Position numbers and translations under genes: made by a program | Assembly (NCBI GenBank): GCA_016713225.1 | Contig: JADJPO010000002.1 | Span: forward strand, 992,001-1,056,000 | DNA length: 64,000 bases | DNA from: Kineosporiaceae bacterium | GTDB taxonomy: Bacteria > Actinomycetota > Actinomycetes > Actinomycetales > Kineosporiaceae | Direction: 5' to 3' | Shown here: one piece after another, positions 39,615 to 47,403 of the stretch | Layout: every line of letters begins with the position of its first letter | Numbering within the stretch: position 1 is the first letter of the stretch | Notes under the pieces: model-generated | Database searches by the model: none | What the model was told of the DNA's origin: nothing | The model's input: only the letters and a program-made list of their open reading frames with translations

Positions 39615-42041
39615 ATGAGCACCCTGTTCGAAGACATCCCGTTGCCCGGCCTGGACACCCTCGGTGACCCGGCGCCGTCGGTGTCGCTCGCGCGCACCCG
39701 TGCCTCGGTCGCCGACCTGCTCGACGGGCTGAATCCGCAGCAGCGCGAGGGCGTGCTGCACCAGGGCAGCCCGCTGCTGCTGGTGGCCGGTGCCGGATCG
39801 GGCAAGACCCGGGTGCTGACCCACCGGATCGCTCACCTGCTGGCGGCGCGCGGCGTCCGGCCGGGTCAGGTCTTGGCGATCACCTTCACCAACAAGGCCG
39901 CCGCCGAGATGCGCGAACGGGTGGCGACCCTGGTCGGCCCGCAGGCCTCGACGATGTGGGTCTCGACCTTCCACTCGGCGTGCGTGAAGATCCTGCGCCG
40001 CGAGGCGAGCCGGGTCGGCATGAAGTCGAGCTTCTCGATCTACGACCAGGCCGACTCGCAGCGGCTGATGGCGCTGGTCTGTCGCGACCTCGACCTCGAC
40101 CCCAAGCGGTACCCGCCACGGGCGTTCAGCCACCAGGTGAGCAACCTGAAGAACGACCTGATCGACGAGGAGACGTACGCCTCGCAGGTGGCCGAGGGCA
40201 CCCCGATCGAGCGCACCCTGGCGCAGGCCTACACCGGGTACGCCCAGCGGCTGCGCCAGGCGCATGCGATGGACTTCGACGACCTGATCATGACGACGGT
40301 CAACATCCTGCAGGCCTTCCCGGACGTCGCCTCGCACTACCGGCGCCGGTTCCGGCACGTCCTGGTCGACGAGTACCAGGACACCAACCACGCGCAGTAC
40401 GTGCTCGTTCGTGAACTGGTCGGTGGCTCGCTGTCCCAGGCGATCAAGGACGCCGAGCGCGCGGCGTCCGGGGTGGACGACGGCGCCGCGGCGCCTGCCG
40501 TGCCCGTGCCACCCGCGGAGCTGACCGTGGTCGGTGACGCCGACCAGTCGATCTACGCCTTCCGCGGCGCGACCATCCGGAACATCACCGAGTTCGAGCA
40601 GGACTACCCGGACGCCCGCACCATCTTGTTGGAACAGAACTACCGCTCGACGGCGACGATCCTGTCGGCGGCCAACGCGGTGATCGAACGCAACCCCGAC
40701 CGCAAGCCCAAGAAGCTGTGGACGGCGGACGGTCCCGGCGCGAAGATCGTCGGCTACGTCGCCGACTCCGAACACGACGAGGCCGCGTTCGTCGCCGAGG
40801 AGATCGACCGCCTCACCGACGCCGAGGGGGTGCGCCCCGGGGACGTCGCGGTGTTCTATCGGACCAACGCTCAGTCGCGGGCGCTGGAGGAGGTCTTCGT
40901 CCGGGTCGGCCTGCCCTACAAGGTGGTCGGCGGTACCCGGTTCTACGAGCGGCGCGAGATCAAGGATGCCCTGGCCTACCTGCGCCTGATCGACAACCCG
41001 GCCGACACCGTGAACCTGCGCCGGATCCTCAACGTGCCCAAGCGGGGCATCGGTGAGCGCGCCGAGGCGTGCGTGGCGGCGCTGGCCGATCGCGAGCGGA
41101 TCTCGTTCGGCGACGCCTTGCTGCGGGCCGAGGAGGCTCCCGGGATCGCCACGCGCTCGCTGAGCAACATCCTCGCGTTCAACGCCCTGATCGAGCAGTT
41201 GCGTACCGTGGTCGAGGCGGGGGAGGGGCCGGCGACGGTGCTCACCGCCGTCCTGGAACAGACCGGCTACCTGGCCGAACTGCAGGCCAGCCACGACCCG
41301 CAGGACGAGTCGCGCATCGAGAACCTGTCCGAGCTCGTGGCGGTCGCCCAGGAGTACGAGGTCACCGCTGCCGAGGCCGAGGCAGGTCCGAGCCTGACCG
41401 AGTTCCTCGAACAGGTCTCGCTGGTCGCCGACGCCGACCAGGTGCCGGACGAGGCCGTCGCCGCCGGCGAGCACGCGGCCGAGGAGCACGTGGACGCCGG
41501 GGTGGTCACCCTGATGACGCTGCACACCGCCAAGGGGCTCGAGTTCCCGACGGTGTTCCTCACCGGAATGGAAGATGGCACCTTCCCCCACATGCGCTCC
41601 CTCGGCAATGCCACCGAGCAGGCCGAGGAGCGGCGGCTGGCCTATGTCGGCATCACCCGCGCGCGGGAGCGGTTGTACCTGTCGCGGGCCGTGGTACGCA
41701 GCGCTTGGGGGCAGCCGAACTACTACCCGGCCAGTCGTTTCCTGGACGAGATCCCGCCCGACCTGGTCGATTGGCGCCGGCTGGAGGCCACGGGGATGTC
41801 CTCGCGTCCGGCGTCTGCCCCGGCGATGTCGCGCGTCGCGGCGCGTCCGGGAGTGCGCTCACCCGGCAACCGCGAGATCGTGCACCTCGAGCCCGGCGAT
41901 CGGGTCACCCACGACACGTTCGGGTTGGGCACGGTGACCCGGGTCGAGGGCGCGGGGGACAAGGCCGTGGCGCACATCGAGTTCCGTTCCGAGGGCAGCA
42001 AGCGGCTGTTGCTGCGCTACGCCCCGGTCACCAAGCTCTGA
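39615..42041 (+). CDS. pcrA: ATP-dependent DNA helicase PcrA/UvrD1
   Basis: This 808-residue superfamily 1A helicase unwinds DNA 3' to 5' in repair and removes recombination proteins. All motifs are present: Walker A GAGSGKTRVLTHRI (about residues 58-71), the Walker B region VDEYQDTNHAQY, motif III GDADQSIYAFRGA, motif IV NYRSTATIL, motif V TLHTAKGLEFP, and motif VI AYVGITRARERL. The C-terminus ends in a Tudor-like GDRVTHDTFGLGTV domain used to bind RNA polymerase. The long open frame on the opposite strand is a shadow of this gene. A strong hairpin terminator follows. Confidence 0.95.
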   Translation: MSTLFEDIPLPGLDTLGDPAPSVSLARTRASVADLLDGLNPQQREGVLHQGSPLLLVAGAGSGKTRVLTHRIAHLLAARGVRPGQVLAITFTNKAAAEMRERVATLVGPQASTMWVSTFHSACVKILRREASRVGMKSSFSIYDQADSQRLMALVCRDLDLDPKRYPPRAFSHQVSNLKNDLIDEETYASQVAEGTPIERTLAQAYTGYAQRLRQAHAMDFDDLIMTTVNILQAFPDVASHYRRRFRHVLVDEYQDTNHAQYVLVRELVGGSLSQAIKDAERAASGVDDGAAAPAVPVPPAELTVVGDADQSIYAFRGATIRNITEFEQDYPDARTILLEQNYRSTATILSAANAVIERNPDRKPKKLWTADGPGAKIVGYVADSEHDEAAFVAEEIDRLTDAEGVRPGDVAVFYRTNAQSRALEEVFVRVGLPYKVVGGTRFYERREIKDALAYLRLIDNPADTVNLRRILNVPKRGIGERAEACVAALADRERISFGDALLRAEEAPGIATRSLSNILAFNALIEQLRTVVEAGEGPATVLTAVLEQTGYLAELQASHDPQDESRIENLSELVAVAQEYEVTAAEAEAGPSLTEFLEQVSLVADADQVPDEAVAAGEHAAEEHVDAGVVTLMTLHTAKGLEFPTVFLTGMEDGTFPHMRSLGNATEQAEERRLAYVGITRARERLYLSRAVVRSAWGQPNYYPASRFLDEIPPDLVDWRRLEATGMSSRPASAPAMSRVAARPGVRSPGNREIVHLEPGDRVTHDTFGLGTVTRVEGAGDKAVAHIEFRSEGSKRLLLRYAPVTKL

Positions 42042-42057
42042 CGTCCGGGCAGGCGAA

Positions 42058-42101
42058 GGCCCTCCGGGCCTGCTCCCCCGAGGAAGCAGGCCCGAAGGGC
42101 C
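42058..42101. terminator. 17-bp hairpin between convergent pcrA and GH18 genes
   Basis: Arms 42058-42074 and 42085-42101 pair with a single mismatch (16 of 17 pairs) around a ten-base loop. There is no T-run on either strand, as usual for GC-rich actinobacteria. The position between converging genes makes it a likely bidirectional terminator. Confidence 0.75.
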
Positions 42102-42155
42102 GCTGCGCGTCATCGACACGGCTCGCCTGCGCGGGGGCAGTCGAGCCCTGTGCCG

Positions 42156-43832
42156 TCAGCCGGTGTACCCGGCCAGGGTCGTGGTGAACGCCCAGGGTGT
42201 CTGCACGATGCTGCTGCAGGTGGCGTCGGCATAGGTCTTGGCCCCACCGGTGCAGGCGACGTCCCGGGTGAGCGACCACATCGACAGCCAACCCAGGTGA
42301 ACGGTCCTGGCGAAGTCGACCAGTTGCCTGGCGTCGGTGACGGTGAAGATCTCGTTCGAGACATCGTTGACGCCGATCATCGGGGTCACCGCGACGGCGG
42401 CCCAGGCCTGGGTGTCGTTCAGGCCGAGAGCCGATTTCACCTGCGCCTGGGTCGATTTCGCCGCCTGGATGGCGTAGGCGCCCATCTTGCCCGCCGGGCT
42501 CGGGGCCGCCCAGTCGCCGTAGTCCATGGCCATGATGTTCACGGCGTCGACCCTCACCCCGGCCGCCTTCAGCCCGGAGACCAGGTTCACGCCGTCCGGG
42601 GTCAGGCCCGAGGGCAGCACCGGCAGGGTCACTGATACCTCGAGGGTCTTGCCGGCGGCGACGGCCTCCTTCTGCAGGGTGGCGATGGCGGTGGCCCGGC
42701 GCGCGTTGGCCGCGGTGTCGGCGATCGCTCCGCCCTCGACGTCGAAGTCGACCTTGGTGAGGTTGTAGGCCGAGATCACCGAGCGATAGGCCGCGGCCAA
42801 CGTGGCCGGGGTGGTGCAGACCGTGGCGAGCTCACTGCCGGCGGCCCCACCGAAGGACACGCGGGCATCCCCTCCTGTCGCCCGCAGTGCCCCGATCTGA
42901 GAGGCCACCGCGTCGTCTGCCAGGGCCGTGACGCCGCCCCACTTGGGGGTGCAGCCACCGCCGGACACGATGAAGGCCAGGTTGACGACCTTCATTCCCG
43001 TGGCCTTCGAGATCGAGACCAGATTGGCGGGCGGGTAGAGCGAGGTGTCGACATACGGCGCGAAGGCGCCGGTTGCGCCCGTGGCCGGTGGCGCTGGGGG
43101 CGGCGTCGACCCGGAGGGTGGGGTGGTGACGGTGGGCGCCGGAGTGCTCGGGGCGCCCGTGCCGGTGGCGCCGGGCACCGACGGCCGGGGGGTCGAAGCG
43201 GTGGGAACCGGGACCTGAGAGGCGGGCACGCTCGGCGCCGGGGCGCCGGAGGTGGGGCTCGCCGGTCCGGGTGCGGTGCTCGACGATGGCGTGGGGATCG
43301 CCGTGGCGGTCGGCGGCGTGGCCGAGGTGCAGGAGTGACCATCGATCCGGCACCGGGTCGGCGCTCCCCGGCCGCTGACCACGAACCCGACCGTGGTCGA
43401 GTGGCGCGGGCCGAGCTGGGCGTTCCAGCTCTCCGGCCGCACGATGATGTGCCCGTTGGACGCCGAGGCGCTACCGCCCCACACGCTGGTCAGGTGTGCG
43501 CTCGTCGGCAGGTCGAACTCCAACCGCCACGCTGTCACGCCCGATCGGCCGACGTTGGTGATGGTGTAGGTCGACTGGTAACCCGAACCCCACGAGCTGT
43601 CGAGGTGATAGGTCGCCCGGGTCACCCCCGAGGTGATCCCGGCGACCGCATTCACGCCGAACCCGGCGAGGGTCACGGCAAGGGCTGCTCCTGCGGCGAG
43701 CCCCGCCCGCCGTCCGAGTCGCCGGTCCCGCCGTCCGTTCGAGCCGGCATGAGCCATCCGGGTGCCCGCCCGAGACGTCACGACGTCCACGGGGAGACAG
43801 TGGCGGCCGAGGGTCGGCCTGTTCGGGTCCAT
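42156..43832 (-). CDS. Secreted GH18 chitinase-like protein with cellulose-binding-type module
   Basis: This 558-residue protein has a long N-terminus with an arginine-rich RRDRRLGRRAG before a hydrophobic signal core. A beta-sandwich module resembling family 2 carbohydrate-binding domains follows (about residues 60-160, with WGSGYQSTYTITN and then VTAWRLEFDLP). A Ser/Thr/Pro linker (about 165-250) leads to a GH18 barrel. The catalytic strand reads LTKVDFDVEGG, with the acid Glu in the D-x-D-x-E pattern, and IMAMDYGDW is near the end. It probably hydrolyses chitin or related polymers outside the cell. The start ATG 43832 has a perfect AGGAGG six bases upstream. Expression conditions are unknown. 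Confidence 0.85.
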   Translation of the reverse strand: MDPNRPTLGRHCLPVDVVTSRAGTRMAHAGSNGRRDRRLGRRAGLAAGAALAVTLAGFGVNAVAGITSGVTRATYHLDSSWGSGYQSTYTITNVGRSGVTAWRLEFDLPTSAHLTSVWGGSASASNGHIIVRPESWNAQLGPRHSTTVGFVVSGRGAPTRCRIDGHSCTSATPPTATAIPTPSSSTAPGPASPTSGAPAPSVPASQVPVPTASTPRPSVPGATGTGAPSTPAPTVTTPPSGSTPPPAPPATGATGAFAPYVDTSLYPPANLVSISKATGMKVVNLAFIVSGGGCTPKWGGVTALADDAVASQIGALRATGGDARVSFGGAAGSELATVCTTPATLAAAYRSVISAYNLTKVDFDVEGGAIADTAANARRATAIATLQKEAVAAGKTLEVSVTLPVLPSGLTPDGVNLVSGLKAAGVRVDAVNIMAMDYGDWAAPSPAGKMGAYAIQAAKSTQAQVKSALGLNDTQAWAAVAVTPMIGVNDVSNEIFTVTDARQLVDFARTVHLGWLSMWSLTRDVACTGGAKTYADATCSSIVQTPWAFTTTLAGYTG

Positions 43833-43982
43833 GTGATGCCTCCTGGTGCCGCCGGGTGACGAGCAGGGTCCGGCGTGCTGCGCGAGTGGTGCGGCCGAGA
43901 CGACGCTAGAGGCCACGAACGGCCATGCCGTGATCGTTCAGGAGCGCATAAGGGGAATCAGAGCCCCTGATAACCGTGCGGC

Positions 43983-44435
43983 TCAGTCGCCCTGGTCGAG
44001 GGCGCTCAGCAGGGCCTGGAGGCCGGTGCGCAGGGACTGTCGCTCGGCGGCCGTCATCCGGCCGAGCACTCGCTGTTGCCGGTGGTGCATGGCGCTGCCG
44101 ATGTCCCGGTGCAGTTGCTGCCCCGTCGGGGTCAGGATCAGCTGTACGTAGCGTCGATTGGCGGGATCGCGGTGGCGACGGATCAGGCCACGCCCCTCGA
44201 GCCCTGCGACGAGGCGGCTGACGGTGCTCTTGTCGAGTCGCAGCCGGTCGGCGAGTTCCTGTTGTGAGAGAACCACATCGGAATCGAGCTCGTGCAGGGT
44301 CAGAGCCTCGGACATGGTGACGGCCGTGCGGGCGCCGCCGTCCTCGTCGGTGCTCACCAGGTCGCCCATCGACCGCACCAACTCGAGCAGCAGGCCGTGC
44401 AGGTCGTCGTGCAGGTCGTCGTCCGCCCCGCCCAT
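43983..44435 (-). CDS. MarR-family transcriptional regulator
   Basis: This 150-residue protein has the MarR winged helix: LSQQELADRLRLDKSTVSRLVAGLEGRG, of which STVSRLVAGLE is the recognition helix. The wing RRHRDPANRRYVQLILTPTG follows. The start ATG 44435 has AAGGGGG seven bases upstream; ATG 44459 is a longer alternative that would begin inside an operator. It is divergent from a methyltransferase gene, and two 17-base palindromes lie between them. MarR proteins usually repress both themselves and the divergent gene until a phenolic or oxidant ligand releases them, which I infer here. Confidence 0.88.
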   Translation of the reverse strand: MGGADDDLHDDLHGLLLELVRSMGDLVSTDEDGGARTAVTMSEALTLHELDSDVVLSQQELADRLRLDKSTVSRLVAGLEGRGLIRRHRDPANRRYVQLILTPTGQQLHRDIGSAMHHRQQRVLGRMTAAERQSLRTGLQALLSALDQGD

Positions 44436-44451
44436 GCCGCCACCCCCTTGA

Positions 44452-44468
44452 AGTTGCATCGCACAACT
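44452..44468. promoter_or_regulatory. MarR operator 1
   Basis: AGTTGCATCGCACAACT is a 17-base palindrome (AGTTG-N7-CAACT) of typical MarR form. It overlaps the region just upstream of the marR-like gene's ribosome site. Confidence 0.75.
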
Positions 44469-44489
44469 GTCGGTCGTAGCGTGACCGAC

Positions 44490-44506
44490 AGTTGCACCAT
44501 ACAACT
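44490..44506. promoter_or_regulatory. MarR operator 2
   Basis: AGTTGCACCATACAACT has the same AGTTG-N7-CAACT form as operator 1. Together with the inner ACTGTCGGTC/GACCGACAGT arms, the two sites form a larger near-perfect inverted repeat centred at about 44479. Confidence 0.75.
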
Positions 44507-44519
44507 CTGGAGTCTCGTC

Positions 44520-45107
44520 ATGCGGATCCACCCTCAGCACCCTCACCACGGTCACGACGGCCACGACGACAACCCCTTTCACGGCAGGGCAGCCGCCTAT
44601 GATCGCGTCGCCGGACGGCTGATGCGCCGACCCTTCCGACGGATCGCCGAAGATCTCGCGCAGCAGCTGCCGCCGGGAGCCGGCCTGCTGGACGTCGGCA
44701 CCGGCCCGGGGCGGCTCTTGGTCGAGGTCGCCCGTCGCCGACCCGACGTGCGGGTCACCGGCGTCGACCTGGCCCCGGACATGGTCGAGACCGCGCGGGG
44801 TCATCTGGCCGAGTTCGGCGAGCGCGCCGCCGTCCTCGTGGCCGACGTCCGCGAGCTTCCGTTCCCGGACGGCGCGTTCGACGTCATCGTCTCGACCCTG
44901 AGCCTGCACCACTGGGCGGACCCGGCTGCCGGGGCCGTCGAGCTGAACAGGGTGCGCCGGGTGGGGGGCCAGATCCGGATCTACGACCTCCGATCCGCTC
45001 CGTTCGCCGAACTCCAGAATGCGCTCACCGGCCAGGGCAACGGGCAGACCGAGCGGTTTCGGATCTCACCCCTGCCGGTCCCCGCGTTGCGGCTCCTGGT
45101 GATCTGA
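44520..45107 (+). CDS. Class I SAM-dependent methyltransferase with His-rich N-terminus
   Basis: This 195-residue protein has AdoMet motif I LLDVGTGPGRLLVE (about residues 59-72), the acidic motif II GVDLAPDMVE, and STLSLHHWADP near the active site. It belongs to the UbiE/Methyltransf_11 type, and the substrate is unknown. The first 22 residues include HPQHPHHGHDGHDD, a histidine/aspartate cluster that might bind metal. The C-terminus is shorter than in usual members and ends in RLLVI. The start ATG 44520 has GGAG seven bases upstream. It is divergent from the MarR-like gene and under its two operators, so expression is probably inducible. Confidence 0.8.
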   Translation: MRIHPQHPHHGHDGHDDNPFHGRAAAYDRVAGRLMRRPFRRIAEDLAQQLPPGAGLLDVGTGPGRLLVEVARRRPDVRVTGVDLAPDMVETARGHLAEFGERAAVLVADVRELPFPDGAFDVIVSTLSLHHWADPAAGAVELNRVRRVGGQIRIYDLRSAPFAELQNALTGQGNGQTERFRISPLPVPALRLLVI

Positions 45108-45143
45108 TCCGCTCCCGACCGCGCCCGACCGCGCCCGACCGGA

Positions 45144-45521
45144 CTACGTCGACCAGGGCCGAGGAGGCAGGACGGCAGCGGCCACCTGATCGAGGACGCC
45201 GGCCATGGCGCCGACCTGGTCGGTGAGCGTCTCGACCTTGGTGTCGAGGCTGCTGACCTTGGTGTCGAGGCTACTGAACTTGGTGTCGAGAGCGTCGACC
45301 TTGGTGTCGAGGGTGTCGACCTTCTGGTCCAGCCGGTCCACACGGGCCTCGTTCGTACCCAGCTGGTCGATCATCCGGTCCAGCCGAACACCCATCTCGT
45401 TGAAGCGATGCGTGTGACGTCGTTGAGTGTTCTGGATGTCCGCGATCATGGTGTAGATCTCGGACACGTCGTTGTCGAGCTGGGAGACCTTGCGCTCCAT
45501 CTCGGTTGCGCTCATCGCCAT
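45144..45521 (-). CDS. Coiled-coil protein with LDTKV heptads
   Basis: The 125-residue product is almost entirely coiled coil. Heptads begin near residue 15, and residues 67-104 contain near-identical LDTKVxx units (LDQKVDT, LDTKVDA, LDTKFSS, LDTKVSS, LDTKVET). A more hydrophobic C-terminal helix ends in VLPPRPWST. Such proteins usually act as oligomerising spacers or tail fibres; no phage genes lie nearby. The start ATG 45521 lies seven bases after TAGGCT, giving a leaderless transcript. The repeats show as 21-base periodicity in DNA. Confidence 0.7.
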   Translation of the reverse strand: MAMSATEMERKVSQLDNDVSEIYTMIADIQNTQRRHTHRFNEMGVRLDRMIDQLGTNEARVDRLDQKVDTLDTKVDALDTKFSSLDTKVSSLDTKVETLTDQVGAMAGVLDQVAAAVLPPRPWST

Positions 45522-45528
45522 GCCGGGC

Positions 45529-45534
45529 AGCCTA
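45529..45534 (-). promoter_or_regulatory. -10 element of leaderless promoter for the coiled-coil gene
   Basis: On the minus strand TAGGCT is followed by seven bases and ATG 45521, with no ribosome-binding sequence. Confidence 0.55.
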
Positions 45535-45595
45535 GGCGCCTCGCCGAGGAACGCGATACGGCTCGACCAGATCTGTGGACAACTCGCCGGACGAC

Positions 45596-46630
45596 TCACC
45601 CGGCGGGCATGGCGGACGGCGGGACCAACGGCAATTGGCTCACCCCGGCGGTGACCGTGTCGCCCTGGGTGTCGAGCTGACTGAGCATGGCGCCGATCTC
45701 GCGGACCACGCGAGCATGGATCGGCAAGGACATGTGGCCCGTGGCGTGGATCCGCAGGTTGCGGGTGATCAGGTCGGGGTGATCCAGCCGGCCATGGGTG
45801 TGGGGGATCACGACCTGATCGAGGTCGGAGTAGTAGGCCACGAACCGGGTGCGGCAGCCGGGCGCCGGCTGGGCCAGCTCGACGTAGAGATCGCTGCCGG
45901 GCCGGAGCTGGCGCCCCAACCGGACCGGCAGGCCGTAGGCCAGCAGCGACCCGGCGTGCGGCGTGCCGAGGGTGACCAGGGTGTGGACTCGCTCGTCACC
46001 GCCGAGGCGCTGGACGTAGTACCGGGCGATCAGCCCGCCCAGGCTGTGCCCGATCACGTGGATGCGTTCGTAGCCGGTGCGTGCCACCAGCTCTTCGATG
46101 GCGCCGGACAGGTCACGGGCCGCGGCCCGGATGTCGTTGGTGGCAGGGGAGTAGTTGATGGTGAACACCCGGCCGAAACCGCGTCGACTCAACCGGCGGC
46201 GGAGCACCGTGAAGATCATTCGGTTGTCGACCATGCCGTGCACCAGCAGGATCGGCGTCCCGGCGGCCTCGACGTCGCCCATCACCAGGCCGCGTTGGTG
46301 CGGCGCGAGGTCGCCCAGGTGGTAGCGCTCGCGGGTGTCGTGCCGGTCGGCGATCACCCCGAACGGGTAGAGGGCGAGGTGCGTGGCGCTCCACACCGCC
46401 TCGACGAGTGCGCCGCGGATTGCCTGCACCGAGAACAGCGCCAAGAGGTCGCGGGGCAGATCGGCCAGGCTCGGCGCCAGTCCGTCGTCCGAGCTGCCGT
46501 GCACCGAACCGACGCCAGAGGCCTCAGCGGACGTCGTCAGGGCAGCTCGCGGCCCGGTACGGCCGCCGCGGGGGGCCGGAATGCCCCCTGCACGGGTACC
46601 GGAGCTGCCCTCACGCCCTCGTGTGGCCAC
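45596..46630 (-). CDS. Alpha/beta-hydrolase, lipase/PGAP1-like
   Basis: The 344-residue protein has the lipase pattern: oxyanion-forming LLVHGMVDNRMIF (about residue 128) and the nucleophile elbow VIGHSLGGLIARYY (about 195). LVTLGTPHAGS, characteristic of PGAP1/triacylglycerol lipases, follows at about 220, and a catalytic His lies in HATGHMSLP. No clear signal peptide is seen, but an amphipathic/hydrophobic segment precedes the catalytic domain. It could act on lipids or esters at the membrane. The start GTG 46630 has AGGAGG at short spacing, and TACCCT about 16 bases upstream is a plausible -10. Confidence 0.8.
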   Translation of the reverse strand: MATRGREGSSGTRAGGIPAPRGGRTGPRAALTTSAEASGVGSVHGSSDDGLAPSLADLPRDLLALFSVQAIRGALVEAVWSATHLALYPFGVIADRHDTRERYHLGDLAPHQRGLVMGDVEAAGTPILLVHGMVDNRMIFTVLRRRLSRRGFGRVFTINYSPATNDIRAAARDLSGAIEELVARTGYERIHVIGHSLGGLIARYYVQRLGGDERVHTLVTLGTPHAGSLLAYGLPVRLGRQLRPGSDLYVELAQPAPGCRTRFVAYYSDLDQVVIPHTHGRLDHPDLITRNLRIHATGHMSLPIHARVVREIGAMLSQLDTQGDTVTAGVSQLPLVPPSAMPAG

Positions 46631-46741
46631 GGTGCCTCCTGACCCGAGGGTAACCCGGCGGGTGCCCGCATGGGATGAGTCCGGGGAGTGGTTGTGGGCT
46701 GTGCCACCCAAGGTCCGTGGTCGTGCGGGGCACACGCGTTC

Positions 46742-46747
46742 TAGGCT
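46742..46747 (+). promoter_or_regulatory. -10 element for the B12-binding subunit gene
   Basis: TAGGCT lies about 40 bases before ATG 46787, giving a short leader that carries the ribosome site GGAGGA at 46776-46781. Confidence 0.5.
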
Positions 46748-46786
46748 CGCCGCAGGATCGAAGCTCGAGCCCCCTGGAGGAGCGTT

Positions 46787-47185
46787 ATGGCCCCGCTGCG
46801 GATCGTTGTCGCCAAGCCTGGCCTGGACGGGCACGACCGGGGGGCGAAGGTCGTCGCCCGCGCCCTGCGCGACGCCGGCATGGAGGTCGTCTACACCGGT
46901 CTCCACCAGTCACCCGAGCAGATCGTGCAGACCGCCATCCAGGAGGACGCGGACGCGGTCGGCCTGTCGGTGCTCTCCGGCGCCCACCTGACACTGTTCG
47001 CCCGGGTGCTGGACCTGCTGAAGGCCAAGGATGCCGCCGACATCGTGGTCTTCGGTGGCGGCATCATCCCGGACGCCGACGTGACCGAGTTGGAGCGGAT
47101 CGGCGTCCGCAAGGTGTTCACGCCCGGCGCCCCGATGCACGAGATCGTCGATTGGGTGCGCGCCAACGTCGGGGTCCCGGCCTGA
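46787..47185 (+). CDS. Cobalamin-binding small subunit of an acyl-CoA mutase (MCM/ICM type)
   Basis: This 132-residue stand-alone B12 domain has the cofactor signature DGHDRG near residue 14, where the histidine ligates cobalt. It is followed by SVLSGAH and FGGGIIP. The fold matches the C-terminal domain of methylmalonyl-CoA or isobutyryl-CoA mutase. The large catalytic subunit is not in the window, so the enzyme is split and the exact mutase unknown. In Streptomyces-like genomes such a gene lies near sucCD and purNH, as here; isobutyryl-CoA mutase small subunit is a plausible identity. The start ATG 46787 has a clear ribosome site. Confidence 0.85.
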   Translation: MAPLRIVVAKPGLDGHDRGAKVVARALRDAGMEVVYTGLHQSPEQIVQTAIQEDADAVGLSVLSGAHLTLFARVLDLLKAKDAADIVVFGGGIIPDADVTELERIGVRKVFTPGAPMHEIVDWVRANVGVPA

Positions 47186-47280
47186 GGCGGTCATCGACCC
47201 TGGTGCACCGCCCGGCGCGTGGTTTGCGTCAACGTGACGCGAGGCACGCGCCGACGCATTCCTGCCGAGCACGGCCCGAC

Positions 47281-47286
47281 TAGGCT
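47281..47286 (+). promoter_or_regulatory. -10 element for sucCD
   Basis: TAGGCT lies about 118 bases before GTG 47404, giving a long leader. A small GCGTCA/TGACGC hairpin at 47226-47240 just upstream may terminate the preceding gene. Confidence 0.45.
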
Positions 47287-47315
47287 GGCGCGCGCGCCCC
47301 GAGTCGCGTCGTCCC

Positions 47316-47350
47316 GCCGTCCGGAAATCTCTGACGGTGAGCCGGACGGC
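47316..47350 (+). promoter_or_regulatory. Hairpin in the sucC leader
   Basis: GCCGTCCGG (47316-47324) pairs perfectly with CCGGACGGC (47342-47350) around a 17-base loop, in the predicted sucC leader. It may influence translation or message stability. Confidence 0.5.
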
Positions 47351-47403
47351 CGGCCAGGGCGCACTCGCGACTGTTCGGCAACCAACGACGGTGAGGACGC
47401 AGA

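Noticed and set aside
37404..41591. A 1395-codon open frame on the minus strand
   Set aside because: It covers pcrA and the aminotransferase on other frames. Its His/Gln/Arg/Gly-rich composition is that of an antisense shadow in GC-rich DNA, while both real genes have full motifs.
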